Source of the DNA: Bacteroidales bacterium
GTDB taxonomy: Bacteria > Bacteroidota > Bacteroidia > Bacteroidales > JAGOPY01
Reading direction: 5' to 3'
DNA: 64,000 nt
NCBI GenBank assembly: GCA_023229505.1
Contig: JALNZD010000020.1
Span: 1 to 64,000 of the forward strand
Part shown: one piece after another, positions 16,304 through 24,894 of the stretch
How the letters are laid out: each line of letters begins with the position of its first letter
How positions within the stretch are numbered: position 1 is the first letter of the stretch
Made by a program: the position numbers and the translations under genes
Notes under the pieces: model-generated
Seen by the model: only the letters and a program-made list of their open reading frames with translations
Databases searched by the model: none
What the model was told of the DNA's origin: nothing

Positions 16304-16532
16304 ATATAATATGCTTATTCTGAATAAATATTTATAATCCGCATAACCTGAATCTTACTTTTTTTATCAATGTAAGTTATGCAAATTTTAATTATGCTCA
16401 TCTTCAATATATTAAGGGATATTATTTATCCTTCTGGTAATTTTCGAATTTCAATTTTCGAATTTCGAATTTCGATTAAGCATTTTCGTCAATAAAAAAT
16501 AACAGCACATTGGTAAATTACAAAAAATATGC
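16304..16532. other. Intergenic region between divergent speA and secDF with period-7 repeat
   Basis: No gene is visible. The stretch is AT-rich and includes a heptamer array TTTTCGAATTTCAATTTTCG onward at 16441-16478 (units TTTCGAA). Confidence 0.6.
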
Positions 16533-16540
16533 TAATTTTG
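16533..16540 (+). promoter_or_regulatory. -7 element (TAATTTTG) for secDF
   Basis: This is an exact TAnnTTTG match 45 bases before the secDF ATG, with a TTG about 20 bases upstream at 16510-16512 that fits the -33 element. Confidence 0.6.
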
Positions 16541-16585
16541 CACCCTCCAAAAAATAGATAAAAAAAATCCTAAAATTCTGAAAAC

Positions 16586-19500
16586 ATGCAAAGTAAGGGA
16601 GCTATTAAGGTATTTGCGATTGCATTTTCAATAGTTTGTCTTTTCCAGTTATCATTTACTTTTTTCAGTTCGAAAGTTGAGCGGAATGCCCGTAGCTATG
16701 CTACAAATCAGGATGCGGTCAATCAAGCTGAAGCTCTTGCTAAGGGCGATCAACTGATGAAGACTTTTTATTTGGACTCTTTAGAAAAAGCCCGTGAATC
16801 TTACTATATCGATTCATTATCAAATCAGGTAGTCTATAATCTCCTGGTACGGAAATATACCTACAAGGAGGTAAAAGAAAGGGAGATCAATCTTGGTTTG
16901 GACCTCAGGGGCGGTATGAATGTCGTGCTGGAAGTATCAATGGGTGATATCATTAATGCATTGGCAGGACCAAATAATGTCAACCCTATATTCCGGCAGG
17001 CCATGCAAAGTGCATATGCCAAGCAACGATCGAGCCAGCGTGATTTCGTGACCTTGTTTGGGGAAGCTTTCAGTGAGACAGACCCCAATGCCAAGCTGGC
17101 TTCTATTTTTAATACGGTAGAACTTAAAGATAAGATCAGTTACAATTCTACTAATGAAGAAGTTCTTACAGTAATCAGGAAAGAAACCGAGGGTGCTTTT
17201 GACATGACTTTTAACATTCTCAGGACGCGTATCGACCGTTTTGGTGTGACTCAGCCAAATATTCAGAAACTGGCCGGAACCGGAAGGATACTCGTTGAAC
17301 TTCCAGGCATCAAGGACCCGGCCCGCGTCAGGAAACTTCTCCAGGGAACTGCAAATCTTGAATTCTGGGAAACCTACAGTTATTCTGAAATATATACTTA
17401 TTTCGCTGAAGCAAATAAACGGCTGGTAACCGTACTTGGTACTGAAAAATTAGAAGGGGAATCTTCCCTGGTTGACTCACTGGGTGCAATTAATGCTACT
17501 GGTGAAAGTAATGCACTTGTCCAGGGAGAAGCAAAAGATACGGCAACTTCCCTGCTTGAGAAGATCGAAAGCGATACTTCCAAGGCAGCAGATAAAGACC
17601 GGTCCTTTGAAGATTATGCCAAGGAAAACCCGCTGAATGCATATCTCCAACCGGCATTTTTTCAGAGCGAAGACGGGAATTATTACCCGGGCCAGACTGC
17701 AACTGTCGGCTTTGCTGCCATTAAAGATACGGCCAGTATCAACGCGATGTTGAGCAAGACAAACAGCGTTTTCCCAAGGAACCTGAGACTGGTATGGACC
17801 GCCAAACCACGAGACGAAAAGACTGATGTTCTGGAGCTTGTGGCACTGAAAGTCACTTCACGCGATGGTTCTGCAGCCCTGGGCGGTGGCGTCATCGTGG
17901 ATGCCCGGCAGGATTATGACCAGGCAGGCGGTGTGGAAGTGAGCCTTTCGATGAACAGTGAAGGTGCACGGGTATGGAAAAGACTGACCGGGGAGAATAT
18001 AGACAAACAGGTTGCTATTGTTCTGGACAATCATGTTTATTCCTTCCCTACCGTAAGGGGCGAAATCCCTAACGGAATGTCTTCTATCAGCGGAGGCGGA
18101 ATGACTCTTGAAGAAGGCCAGGACCTTGCAAATATCCTCAAAGCCGGAAAATTACCAGCTTCTGCCCGTATCGTGGAGGAAGCTGTGGTCGGTCCGTCAC
18201 TGGGCCAGGAAGCCATCAATGCCGGTTTATGGTCTTTTGTCATAGCTTTCATGCTAGTCCTGGCATATATGGCATTCTTTTACGCCCGGGCCGGTTGGGT
18301 TGCCAACCTTGCCCTGGTAGTCAACATCTTCTTTATTTTCGGAGTGCTCGCCTCCCTGGGCGCAGTGCTCACGCTTCCAGGTATTGCCGGTATAGTGCTG
18401 ACGCTCGGAATGGCCGTGGATGCCAACGTTATTATATATGAACGAATCAAGGAAGAAATGCGGGCAGGAAAAGGGATGCGCCTGGCCATCTCTGATGGTT
18501 ACAAAGCCGCTTATTCCGCTATCATCGACGGAAACGTGACCACACTTCTTACTGCTGTTGTTCTTTACATCTTCGGAACAGGCCCTGTACAGGGTTTTGC
18601 CACTACCCTGATTATCGGTATCCTCAGCTCACTATTTACAGCGATCTTCATTTCAAGGATCATTTTTACCTGGGCACTGGATAAAAACAAGCATATCACG
18701 TTTGATGTGCCCATCACACATGATTTCCTCCATAACACTAAAATAGACTTCCTGAAATTGCGTAAATATGCTTATATCTTTTCCATTACGCTCTCTGTGA
18801 TTGGTATTATCTCGCTCTTTACCAGGGGACTTGACCAGGGGGTTGACTTTGCGGGTGGCAGAACTTATGTAATTCGTTTCGATCAGGAAATCAAAACCAA
18901 TGAAATACGTACTGCCCTTACAGCACAATTCGATGGTATGGCCCCTGAAGTCAAAACATTCGGGCCTACTTCACAGGTCAAGGTCACAACCAAATATAAG
19001 ATCAATGATGAAGGCCCGGAAGTTGATTCGATTATTCAAAATAAACTTTTTACAGGGTTAAAACCATTCTATGCCAAGAAAGACATCACTTACATAGATT
19101 TTTCAACAGATGCCACTGAAGTTGGGAAAATACTCGGTATCCGAAGTTCTCAAAAAGTCGGGCCCACTATCGCTGACGATATCCGGAATAGAGCTTTCAT
19201 GGCTGTTATATTTGCCCTTATAGTAATATTTATCTATATTGCCATCCGGTTCAAAAAGTGGCAATACGGATTTGGTGGTTTAGTATCCCTGTTCCATGAT
19301 GCCCTGATCACCCTCGGGATTTTCTCGTTGTTATACAGCATCATGCCATTCAGCATGGAGGCTGATCAGACGCTGATTGCTGCTATCCTTACCATTATTG
19401 GTTATTCTATTAATGATACTGTTATCATCTTCGACAGGATACGCGAATATGTCACGCTTCATCCAAAGAGGGAATATTCCATCAACGTTAATGAAGCGCT

Positions 19501-19723
19501 GAACAGCACCCTGTCACGGACAGTGAATACATCTGGCACTACATTGGTCGTTTTAATTGCCATATTTATCCTTGGTGGAGAAATCATCAGGGGATTCACT
19601 TTTGCTCTCTTGTTCGGAATTTTCTTCGGCACTTATTCTTCAGTTTTCGTGGCTACTCCTATTGCATTTGACCTGATGAATAGAAAAATAAAAAAAACAC
19701 TCAAAATAAAAGAGTCAAAATAA
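16586..19723 (+). CDS. secDF: Protein translocase SecDF fusion
   Basis: At 1045 aa this is a single-chain SecD-SecF, the usual form in Bacteroidota. It uses the proton gradient to help pull proteins out of SecYEG on the periplasmic side. The SecD half has a signal-anchor at residues 8-26, LGLDLRGGMNVVLEV at about 104-118, the P1 periplasmic head and a cluster of helices around residues 545-700. The SecF half has DFAGGRTYVIRF and a second set of six helices with GYSINDTVIIFDRIRE, the conserved SecD/F motif. It is monocistronic: a promoter precedes it and a strong terminator follows. Confidence 0.97.
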   Translation: MQSKGAIKVFAIAFSIVCLFQLSFTFFSSKVERNARSYATNQDAVNQAEALAKGDQLMKTFYLDSLEKARESYYIDSLSNQVVYNLLVRKYTYKEVKEREINLGLDLRGGMNVVLEVSMGDIINALAGPNNVNPIFRQAMQSAYAKQRSSQRDFVTLFGEAFSETDPNAKLASIFNTVELKDKISYNSTNEEVLTVIRKETEGAFDMTFNILRTRIDRFGVTQPNIQKLAGTGRILVELPGIKDPARVRKLLQGTANLEFWETYSYSEIYTYFAEANKRLVTVLGTEKLEGESSLVDSLGAINATGESNALVQGEAKDTATSLLEKIESDTSKAADKDRSFEDYAKENPLNAYLQPAFFQSEDGNYYPGQTATVGFAAIKDTASINAMLSKTNSVFPRNLRLVWTAKPRDEKTDVLELVALKVTSRDGSAALGGGVIVDARQDYDQAGGVEVSLSMNSEGARVWKRLTGENIDKQVAIVLDNHVYSFPTVRGEIPNGMSSISGGGMTLEEGQDLANILKAGKLPASARIVEEAVVGPSLGQEAINAGLWSFVIAFMLVLAYMAFFYARAGWVANLALVVNIFFIFGVLASLGAVLTLPGIAGIVLTLGMAVDANVIIYERIKEEMRAGKGMRLAISDGYKAAYSAIIDGNVTTLLTAVVLYIFGTGPVQGFATTLIIGILSSLFTAIFISRIIFTWALDKNKHITFDVPITHDFLHNTKIDFLKLRKYAYIFSITLSVIGIISLFTRGLDQGVDFAGGRTYVIRFDQEIKTNEIRTALTAQFDGMAPEVKTFGPTSQVKVTTKYKINDEGPEVDSIIQNKLFTGLKPFYAKKDITYIDFSTDATEVGKILGIRSSQKVGPTIADDIRNRAFMAVIFALIVIFIYIAIRFKKWQYGFGGLVSLFHDALITLGIFSLLYSIMPFSMEADQTLIAAILTIIGYSINDTVIIFDRIREYVTLHPKREYSINVNEALNSTLSRTVNTSGTTLVVLIAIFILGGEIIRGFTFALLFGIFFGTYSSVFVATPIAFDLMNRKIKKTLKIKESK

Positions 19724-19740
19724 ACTTTTCATTATTGAAT

Positions 19741-19793
19741 AAAGGCTGGTTTGCCACTAAATGAAAATTTAAGGCAGACCAGCCTTTTTTTAT
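19741..19793 (+). terminator. Rho-independent terminator after secDF
   Basis: AAAGGCTGGTTTGCC (19741-19755) pairs with GGCAGACCAGCCTTT (19773-19787) over 15 bp with one G-U, and a run of T follows (19785-19791). The next promoter begins within the tail. Confidence 0.9.
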
Positions 19794-19801
19794 TATTTTT
19801 G
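19794..19801 (+). promoter_or_regulatory. -7 element (TATTTTTG) for tatA
   Basis: This is an exact TAnnTTTG match directly behind the secDF terminator and 23 bases before the tatA start, giving a very short leader. Confidence 0.55.
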
Positions 19802-19824
19802 CAGGTCTATACATCCAGGGCCTT

Positions 19825-20178
19825 ATGCCAGCAGTACTTCTTTTTTTTGATATCAGCGCCGGGGAATTAATGGTTATCCTTCTGGCTGCATTCATCGTTT
19901 TCGGTCCCAGCAAAATACCTGAGATCGCCAGGAAAATTGGCCGTGGGATGAATGAGATCCGCAGGGCTTCGGACGAAATAAAAAGAGAGATTACCAAAGA
20001 AACAAGAAAAGTTGAAAAAGAATTGAATGTCGAAGGATCCGTTTTTAAAGATTTGAAAAAGACAGCGGATGAGATCAGGCAAGACTTTGAAAACACAGCA
20101 AGGCCCTTAAATGATAATATTGATAAACCGGCCGGGGATGTTTCTGAAGGTTCGCCTCCTCCGGATATGAAAGGATAA
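19825..20178 (+). CDS. tatA: Twin-arginine translocase subunit TatA/TatB-like
   Basis: This 117-aa membrane protein has one N-terminal helix (residues 13-29), the hinge FGPSKIPE, an amphipathic helix (IARKIGRGMNEIRRASDEIK) and a charged coiled-coil tail ending in a Pro-rich disordered region. TatA proteins multimerise to let folded proteins, such as iron-sulfur proteins, cross the inner membrane. A Tat substrate candidate is in this window: ActB at 37436 begins with SRRDFLK. The longer tail is somewhat TatB-like. TatC is not here. Confidence 0.9.
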   Translation: MPAVLLFFDISAGELMVILLAAFIVFGPSKIPEIARKIGRGMNEIRRASDEIKREITKETRKVEKELNVEGSVFKDLKKTADEIRQDFENTARPLNDNIDKPAGDVSEGSPPPDMKG

Positions 20179-20248
20179 AACTGATACAGTCAAATAATTA
20201 TAGCTTTTCTTCGTTAACAATCATTGAAGAAAAAGGCTCCGATTAAGA

Positions 20249-22723
20249 ATGAAAAAGATATCACGCATTTTAACCCTGGTATTATTGGTACTTGTTGTCT
20301 GCAACCAGGCAGCGGGTCAAAAACAACGTTCGTTTATCCGGAGTGCTGATGATGCATTTGCAGACGAGCGTTATTCAATCGCCATCGAGAAGTATCAGAA
20401 AGCATATACCAAAGTCAAAAAGAATCCCATAGAAAGGAACCGGATTTCTTTTCAACTGGCAGAGTGTTTCCGCAGAACCGGAGACATAAAACGGGCCGAT
20501 ATACAATATAAAAGATTGATTAAAAACGGTTATGACAGCAAGGAGCCTATCATCCTGCTCCATTATGCCAATGCGCAGAAATCTGAAGGGAACCTGGAAG
20601 AAGCGAAAACCTATTACGAACTTTATGATAAGAAGATGCCTGATGATCCCAGGGGTAAATATGGGATCCAGTCGTGTGAGAAGATCCCTGACTGGGTAGA
20701 ATTTGAATCCAAATATGAAGTTGTAGAAGAGAAAGGGCTCAACTCGCGGGAAGCTGATTTTGCGCCCACTTATTCCAGTGAAACGTATAATTCCCTCATT
20801 TTCACTTCAACACGCGAAGGAAGCAAAGGAAAAGGGATCGATGAATGGACCAATCAAAGCTTCAGCTGCCTGTTCCAGGCCAGGATGGACCGTAAAAATG
20901 AGTGGAGCACACCCGAATTGCTTGATGACCAGGAAAAAGACGGGGTGAACTCTGAGGCGAACGAAGGTGCTCCCGCAATGACCAGCGACTTCAGCACATT
21001 ATATTTTACCCGCTGTCCGGATGAAGATGGTACCACAAATGGTTGCCAGATCTACACATCCAGGCGGACAGGAAGATATTGGAGCAAACCTGAATTGATG
21101 CCGCTGGGACTGGATTCAACGGAAGTTGTCGGTCACCCGGCCATTAGCCGGGATGAAATGGTTATTTATTTCTCTTCGAACCGTACAGGTGGAATGGGTG
21201 GAAAAGACATTTGGGTGGCCTTCCGTGAAAGCAGGAGTGAACCGTTTGGCCGACCTTACAACCTTGGTCCGATCATCAATACGCCTGGGGATGAAATGTT
21301 CCCGTTCCTCAGGGCAGATACCCTGTTATATTTCACTTCCGATGGCCATCCAGGCCTGGGGGGACTTGATATTTTTTATACGATCCCGGATACAGCCAGG
21401 ATGTGGACAACACCAGTAAATATGGGTATCCCGATCAATTCAACTGCCGATGACTTCGCCATTATTTTTAATCCTGAAGGGGAACAAGGATTTTTCTCCT
21501 CAAACCGGAGTGGAAAAAAATCAAAGGAAGATATTTATTCCTTCATTATACCTCCGGTGGCATTCACGCTGAGTGGCGCCGTAAAGGATGATCGTACGCT
21601 TCAATTTATTCCAGGGGCGAGGGTCGATATTGTCGGGTCAGATGGCATCTCCATGACTGCCAGGACTTCTGAAACCGGCGTTTACATGTTTGGCAGGAGT
21701 CAGATCATGCCCAATACGACTTATGAGATGACCGTTTCAAAAGATGAATATTTCAATTCCAGTGGCAGAGTTACAACAGTCGGCTATGAAAAAAGCAAGG
21801 ACCTTACGCGCGATTTCATTCTTCAACCAATTCCTGAAGAACCAATAGTACTTCCAGAAATCCTTTACGATCTTGCTAAGTGGGACCTTAAGCCCGAATA
21901 CCAGGATTCATTGCAAGGCCTCATAACCACACTTGATGAAAACCCCACGCTGATTATTGAGCTTGCTTCTCACACGGATGCCCGGGACACTTACGAACGC
22001 AATGATATCCTGTCGCAGCGCCGGGCGCAGTCGGTGGTCGATTATCTCATCGAACGGGGGATCGATCCGGATCGCCTTATCGCCAAAGGTTATGGGGAAA
22101 GGGTGCCGAGAATCTTATTGAAAGATGTAACACGTGACGGATTTCTGTTTAAAGAAGGGACCGTCCTGACAGAATCCTATATCGATTCACTGTCCACAGT
22201 TCCGTATAAGGAAGCTGCTCACCAGTTGAACAGGCGGACCGAGTTCAGGGTTATCAGTAAAGATTTTGTACCTAAACCTAAAAATGTTGAACTCGGAAAA
22301 ACCGTTCAAATCCAGCTTAACCCTGACGATAACGTCTTAAAATATACCCTGGCACCCAAATCCGGATTCATTACGGCGCCTTGCATTATCAATGGCTATA
22401 CAGTTCAGTTCACTTTTGATGCAAAACTTATCGCGCAAATTTCAGTGGACGAGGCAATGAGATTACTGGCCACCGGCGCAATCGGTAAAGAAGATTTCAA
22501 AGGCAATCCCGATGAGATTTTAGCCAATGCGACCATTGCCAACCGTGCCATCCTTGTCATTAAGGAATTCACCATTGCCAATGAAACGGTAAAAGATGTT
22601 GAATTCATGGTTAACTCAAACCTGGGATACCCGTTAATAATCGGAAATACGGTTCTGGCGGCTTTCGGGGATTATACGATTGATAATCAGCGACAGCAGA
22701 TCATTTTCAGGAAGAAGAAATAA
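20249..22723 (+). CDS. PorE-like OmpA-family protein: TPR, PD40 propeller, CRD, OmpA, plus retropepsin-like tail
   Basis: The 824-aa protein has a signal peptide (residues 1-23), TPR-like helices (about 27-150), PD40 propeller repeats (about 170-430, e.g. YFSSNRTGGMGGKDIW and YFTSDGHPGLGGLDIFY), a carboxypeptidase-regulatory-like domain (about 445-525) and an OmpA peptidoglycan-binding domain (about 535-675, LASHTDARDTYERNDILSQR). This order matches PorE of the type IX secretion system, which I recall as shorter (about 670 aa). The extra C-terminal 145 residues resemble a retroviral-type aspartic protease fold (INGYTVQFTFDAK ... YPLIIGNTVLAAFGDYTID), but the catalytic D-T/S-G reads D724-A-K, so it would be inactive. 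The stop overlaps the purM start (TAATG). Confidence 0.85.
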   Translation: MKKISRILTLVLLVLVVCNQAAGQKQRSFIRSADDAFADERYSIAIEKYQKAYTKVKKNPIERNRISFQLAECFRRTGDIKRADIQYKRLIKNGYDSKEPIILLHYANAQKSEGNLEEAKTYYELYDKKMPDDPRGKYGIQSCEKIPDWVEFESKYEVVEEKGLNSREADFAPTYSSETYNSLIFTSTREGSKGKGIDEWTNQSFSCLFQARMDRKNEWSTPELLDDQEKDGVNSEANEGAPAMTSDFSTLYFTRCPDEDGTTNGCQIYTSRRTGRYWSKPELMPLGLDSTEVVGHPAISRDEMVIYFSSNRTGGMGGKDIWVAFRESRSEPFGRPYNLGPIINTPGDEMFPFLRADTLLYFTSDGHPGLGGLDIFYTIPDTARMWTTPVNMGIPINSTADDFAIIFNPEGEQGFFSSNRSGKKSKEDIYSFIIPPVAFTLSGAVKDDRTLQFIPGARVDIVGSDGISMTARTSETGVYMFGRSQIMPNTTYEMTVSKDEYFNSSGRVTTVGYEKSKDLTRDFILQPIPEEPIVLPEILYDLAKWDLKPEYQDSLQGLITTLDENPTLIIELASHTDARDTYERNDILSQRRAQSVVDYLIERGIDPDRLIAKGYGERVPRILLKDVTRDGFLFKEGTVLTESYIDSLSTVPYKEAAHQLNRRTEFRVISKDFVPKPKNVELGKTVQIQLNPDDNVLKYTLAPKSGFITAPCIINGYTVQFTFDAKLIAQISVDEAMRLLATGAIGKEDFKGNPDEILANATIANRAILVIKEFTIANETVKDVEFMVNSNLGYPLIIGNTVLAAFGDYTIDNQRQQIIFRKKK

Positions 22724-23892
22724 TGGCAGATGACCTGAAATATTCACTTCGGGGTGTATCGGCATCCAAGGAAGATGTGCATGCTGCCATCAGGAATATC
22801 GATAAAGGCATTTTCCCACAAGCTTTTTGTAAAATCGTCCCTGATCTGATAGGAGGTGATCCAGAGTGGTGCAACATCATGCATGCCGATGGGGCCGGGA
22901 CGAAATCTTCCCTGGCTTATATTTACTGGAAAGAAACCGGTGACATTTCCGTCTGGAAAGGGCTCGCACAGGATGCCATCGTAATGAATATTGATGACCT
23001 GCTTTGCGTCGGAGCGACTGGTACAATATTAATTTCTTCCACTATTGGCAGGAACAAAAAGCTTATTTCCGGAGAGGTCATCTCGGCCATCATTGAAGGC
23101 ACGGAGGAATTCCTGGCAAAGATGCGTAGTCTCGGAATTGAAATCTATTCAACAGGCGGCGAAACAGCCGATGTCGGTGATATTGTGAGGACTATCATCG
23201 TGGATTCGACCGTCACAGCAAGGATGAGGCGCGAAGATGTGATCCGCAACGACCAGATCCAGCCTGGCGACGTCATTATCGGCCTGTCGTCTTACGGGCA
23301 GGCCTCTTATGAAGATACTTACAATGGCGGAATGGGCAGCAACGGCCTGACTTCCGCCCGTCATGATATGTTCAATAAGGTTTACCGGGAGAAATACCCT
23401 GAAAGCCTTGATCCTGAGATGCCGGCAGATCTTTCATATACCGGGCCTTTCCGGGTCACTGATCCTTCCGGAGTTCCAGGTGTTAATATTGGCAAACTGG
23501 TCTTATCCCCTACCCGCACCTATGCCCCGGTGATGCTTAAAATCTTAGCAGAACACCGGGCAAATATCCATGGATTAGTACATTGCAGCGGTGGAGGACA
23601 GACAAAAGTTCTTAATTTCATTGAAAATCTTAAAGTAGTAAAAGACAATCTTTTCCCCATCCCTCCCCTTTTTCAGCTTATCCAAAAGCATTCAGGCACG
23701 TCATGGCAGGAGATGTTCAAGGTCTTTAACATGGGCCATCGTTTTGAAATTTACCTTCCTGAAAAATTCGCCGGTGATGTGATTAAAGTTTCGCAGCAAT
23801 TCAACATCGAGGCGAAGATCATCGGGCATTGCGAGGTATCAGAGAAAAGGTCATTGGTCATTCGTCATCAGGAAGAGGAATTGGCGTATTGA
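22723..23892 (+). CDS. purM: Phosphoribosylformylglycinamidine cyclo-ligase (AIR synthase)
   Basis: PurM closes the imidazole ring in purine synthesis (FGAM plus ATP to AIR). The 389-aa protein is longer than the roughly 345-aa E. coli form, as in the Bacteroidota type. Motifs are HADGAGTKSSLAY (ATP/substrate binding), AQDAIVMNIDDLLCVGA, STGGETADVGDIV, GLSSYGQASYE and HCSGGGQTKVLNF. Its ATG overlaps the last base of the PorE-like gene stop, so the two are probably translated from one message despite unrelated roles. Confidence 0.93.
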   Translation: MADDLKYSLRGVSASKEDVHAAIRNIDKGIFPQAFCKIVPDLIGGDPEWCNIMHADGAGTKSSLAYIYWKETGDISVWKGLAQDAIVMNIDDLLCVGATGTILISSTIGRNKKLISGEVISAIIEGTEEFLAKMRSLGIEIYSTGGETADVGDIVRTIIVDSTVTARMRREDVIRNDQIQPGDVIIGLSSYGQASYEDTYNGGMGSNGLTSARHDMFNKVYREKYPESLDPEMPADLSYTGPFRVTDPSGVPGVNIGKLVLSPTRTYAPVMLKILAEHRANIHGLVHCSGGGQTKVLNFIENLKVVKDNLFPIPPLFQLIQKHSGTSWQEMFKVFNMGHRFEIYLPEKFAGDVIKVSQQFNIEAKIIGHCEVSEKRSLVIRHQEEELAY

Positions 23893-24433
23893 TGTATTTG
23901 ATCCCTCCTTTGAGGGGATGACGCAGCGGAGATTGCAAACAGATCCCGACGAAGGAGGGATCTGCCGGCCAACACTCCGCATCTCGCCCGCTCGCCTGTT
24001 CGCTCTTTCGCCCGATCTCTGAAAGAAAGATTTCTCCTGATCAAAAATATTTCTTAAACACATGGTACATTTTAAGTTATTTATGATTAACTTTAGCTCC
24101 CCCCACTTAATGGCCAGGAAAATTAAATATTGTCAAATTTCATGTCTACTTACGCATTTCCATAAGCTCTTCAATACCTTATATCATTTTCTGAATCTCA
24201 GTACCTGGATCCCGAATCATAATTCAAGGATTTATTCTCCTTCTTCTACTCTCAAGCATTCATTTTCCCTTCCCCAATTTCGAATTTCCATTTTCGATTA
24301 CCTAATGTCAGTTATTCCAGTCTGCCACTCGCCTCCTGCATGTAAGGGCTAATTTAACCCCATAATGAAATGATTTAAACCAAAATAATTCAACATCCAA
24401 AAATTTTTGTCTTACCTTTAAAATCTGATTCTT
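23893..24433. other. 541-bp intergenic region with hairpin and octamer repeat
   Basis: No convincing gene is present. GATCCCTCCTT (23900-23910) and AAGGAGGGATC (23952-23962) are exact reverse complements around a 41-base loop. A degenerate octamer run follows at about 23975-24020 (CTCGCCCG, CTCGCCTG, TTCGCTCT, TTCGCCCG). A short heptamer run lies at 24275-24300 (CAATTTC, GAATTTC, CATTTTC). The 96-codon open frame at 24062-24352 has no family features and reads through this repeat, so I reject it. Confidence 0.6.
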
Positions 24434-24832
24434 ATGAAAAAATTAGCTTCCATATTGTTTATTATTCTTCTGGGCTCTTCATCATTATTAAGTCAAACCA
24501 CAACTGGCCATGTAAGAGTTACCTGGAATCCGCAATTATGTGAAGCATGTTGCCTTGGGATGCAATACGGTCCCTGTATAACAGTGGTAAGGGTATTTGA
24601 CGATTATGTGATTGTAGACGATTCGTGCGTTGTTGTAAGTAATACTGATCACTACGATTTTTCATTTACCATGCCTCAATGCACATCAAATTGGGACATC
24701 ATAGTCTATGCCGCCGTTTGGGCCGGTTGTGACGGAGGTCCATTATGCTGTCATGGTAAAAACCAAGGCCTAACCTTTACTTGTTCTCAATTAGAAAGTG
24801 GACAAATAGTGCCCGTTTTGTGGGATGAATAG
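24434..24832 (+). CDS. Small Cys-rich secreted protein, unknown function
   Basis: I do not recognise the family. The 132-aa product has a clear signal peptide (MKKLASILFIILLGSSSLLS, cleavage near residue 20). The mature part contains ten Cys, including CEACC and GPLCC pairs, and alternates polar and hydrophobic residues as in a small beta-sandwich held by disulfides. No lipobox is present. It probably works in the periplasm or outside the cell. A 13-bp hairpin separates it from the next gene, which is also secreted, so the two may be related in function. Confidence 0.75.
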   Translation: MKKLASILFIILLGSSSLLSQTTTGHVRVTWNPQLCEACCLGMQYGPCITVVRVFDDYVIVDDSCVVVSNTDHYDFSFTMPQCTSNWDIIVYAAVWAGCDGGPLCCHGKNQGLTFTCSQLESGQIVPVLWDE

Positions 24833-24844
24833 TTTATAACTTAG

Positions 24845-24875
24845 CGCTATATCAGGCTGTTTGCCTGATATAGCG
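24845..24875 (+). terminator. Perfect 13-bp hairpin between two secreted-protein genes
   Basis: CGCTATATCAGGC, loop TGTTT, GCCTGATATAGCG is a perfect stem. There is no T-run after it (TATTGAAATAC), so it may be a factor-dependent terminator, an mRNA stabiliser or an attenuator for the downstream T9SS gene rather than a classical terminator. Confidence 0.55.
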
Positions 24876-24894
24876 TATTGAAATACAATGATAT

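Noticed and set aside
24062..24352. 96-codon open frame in the gap after purM
   Set aside because: The translation is unstructured, runs through the heptamer repeat and lacks any recognisable start signal or domain.
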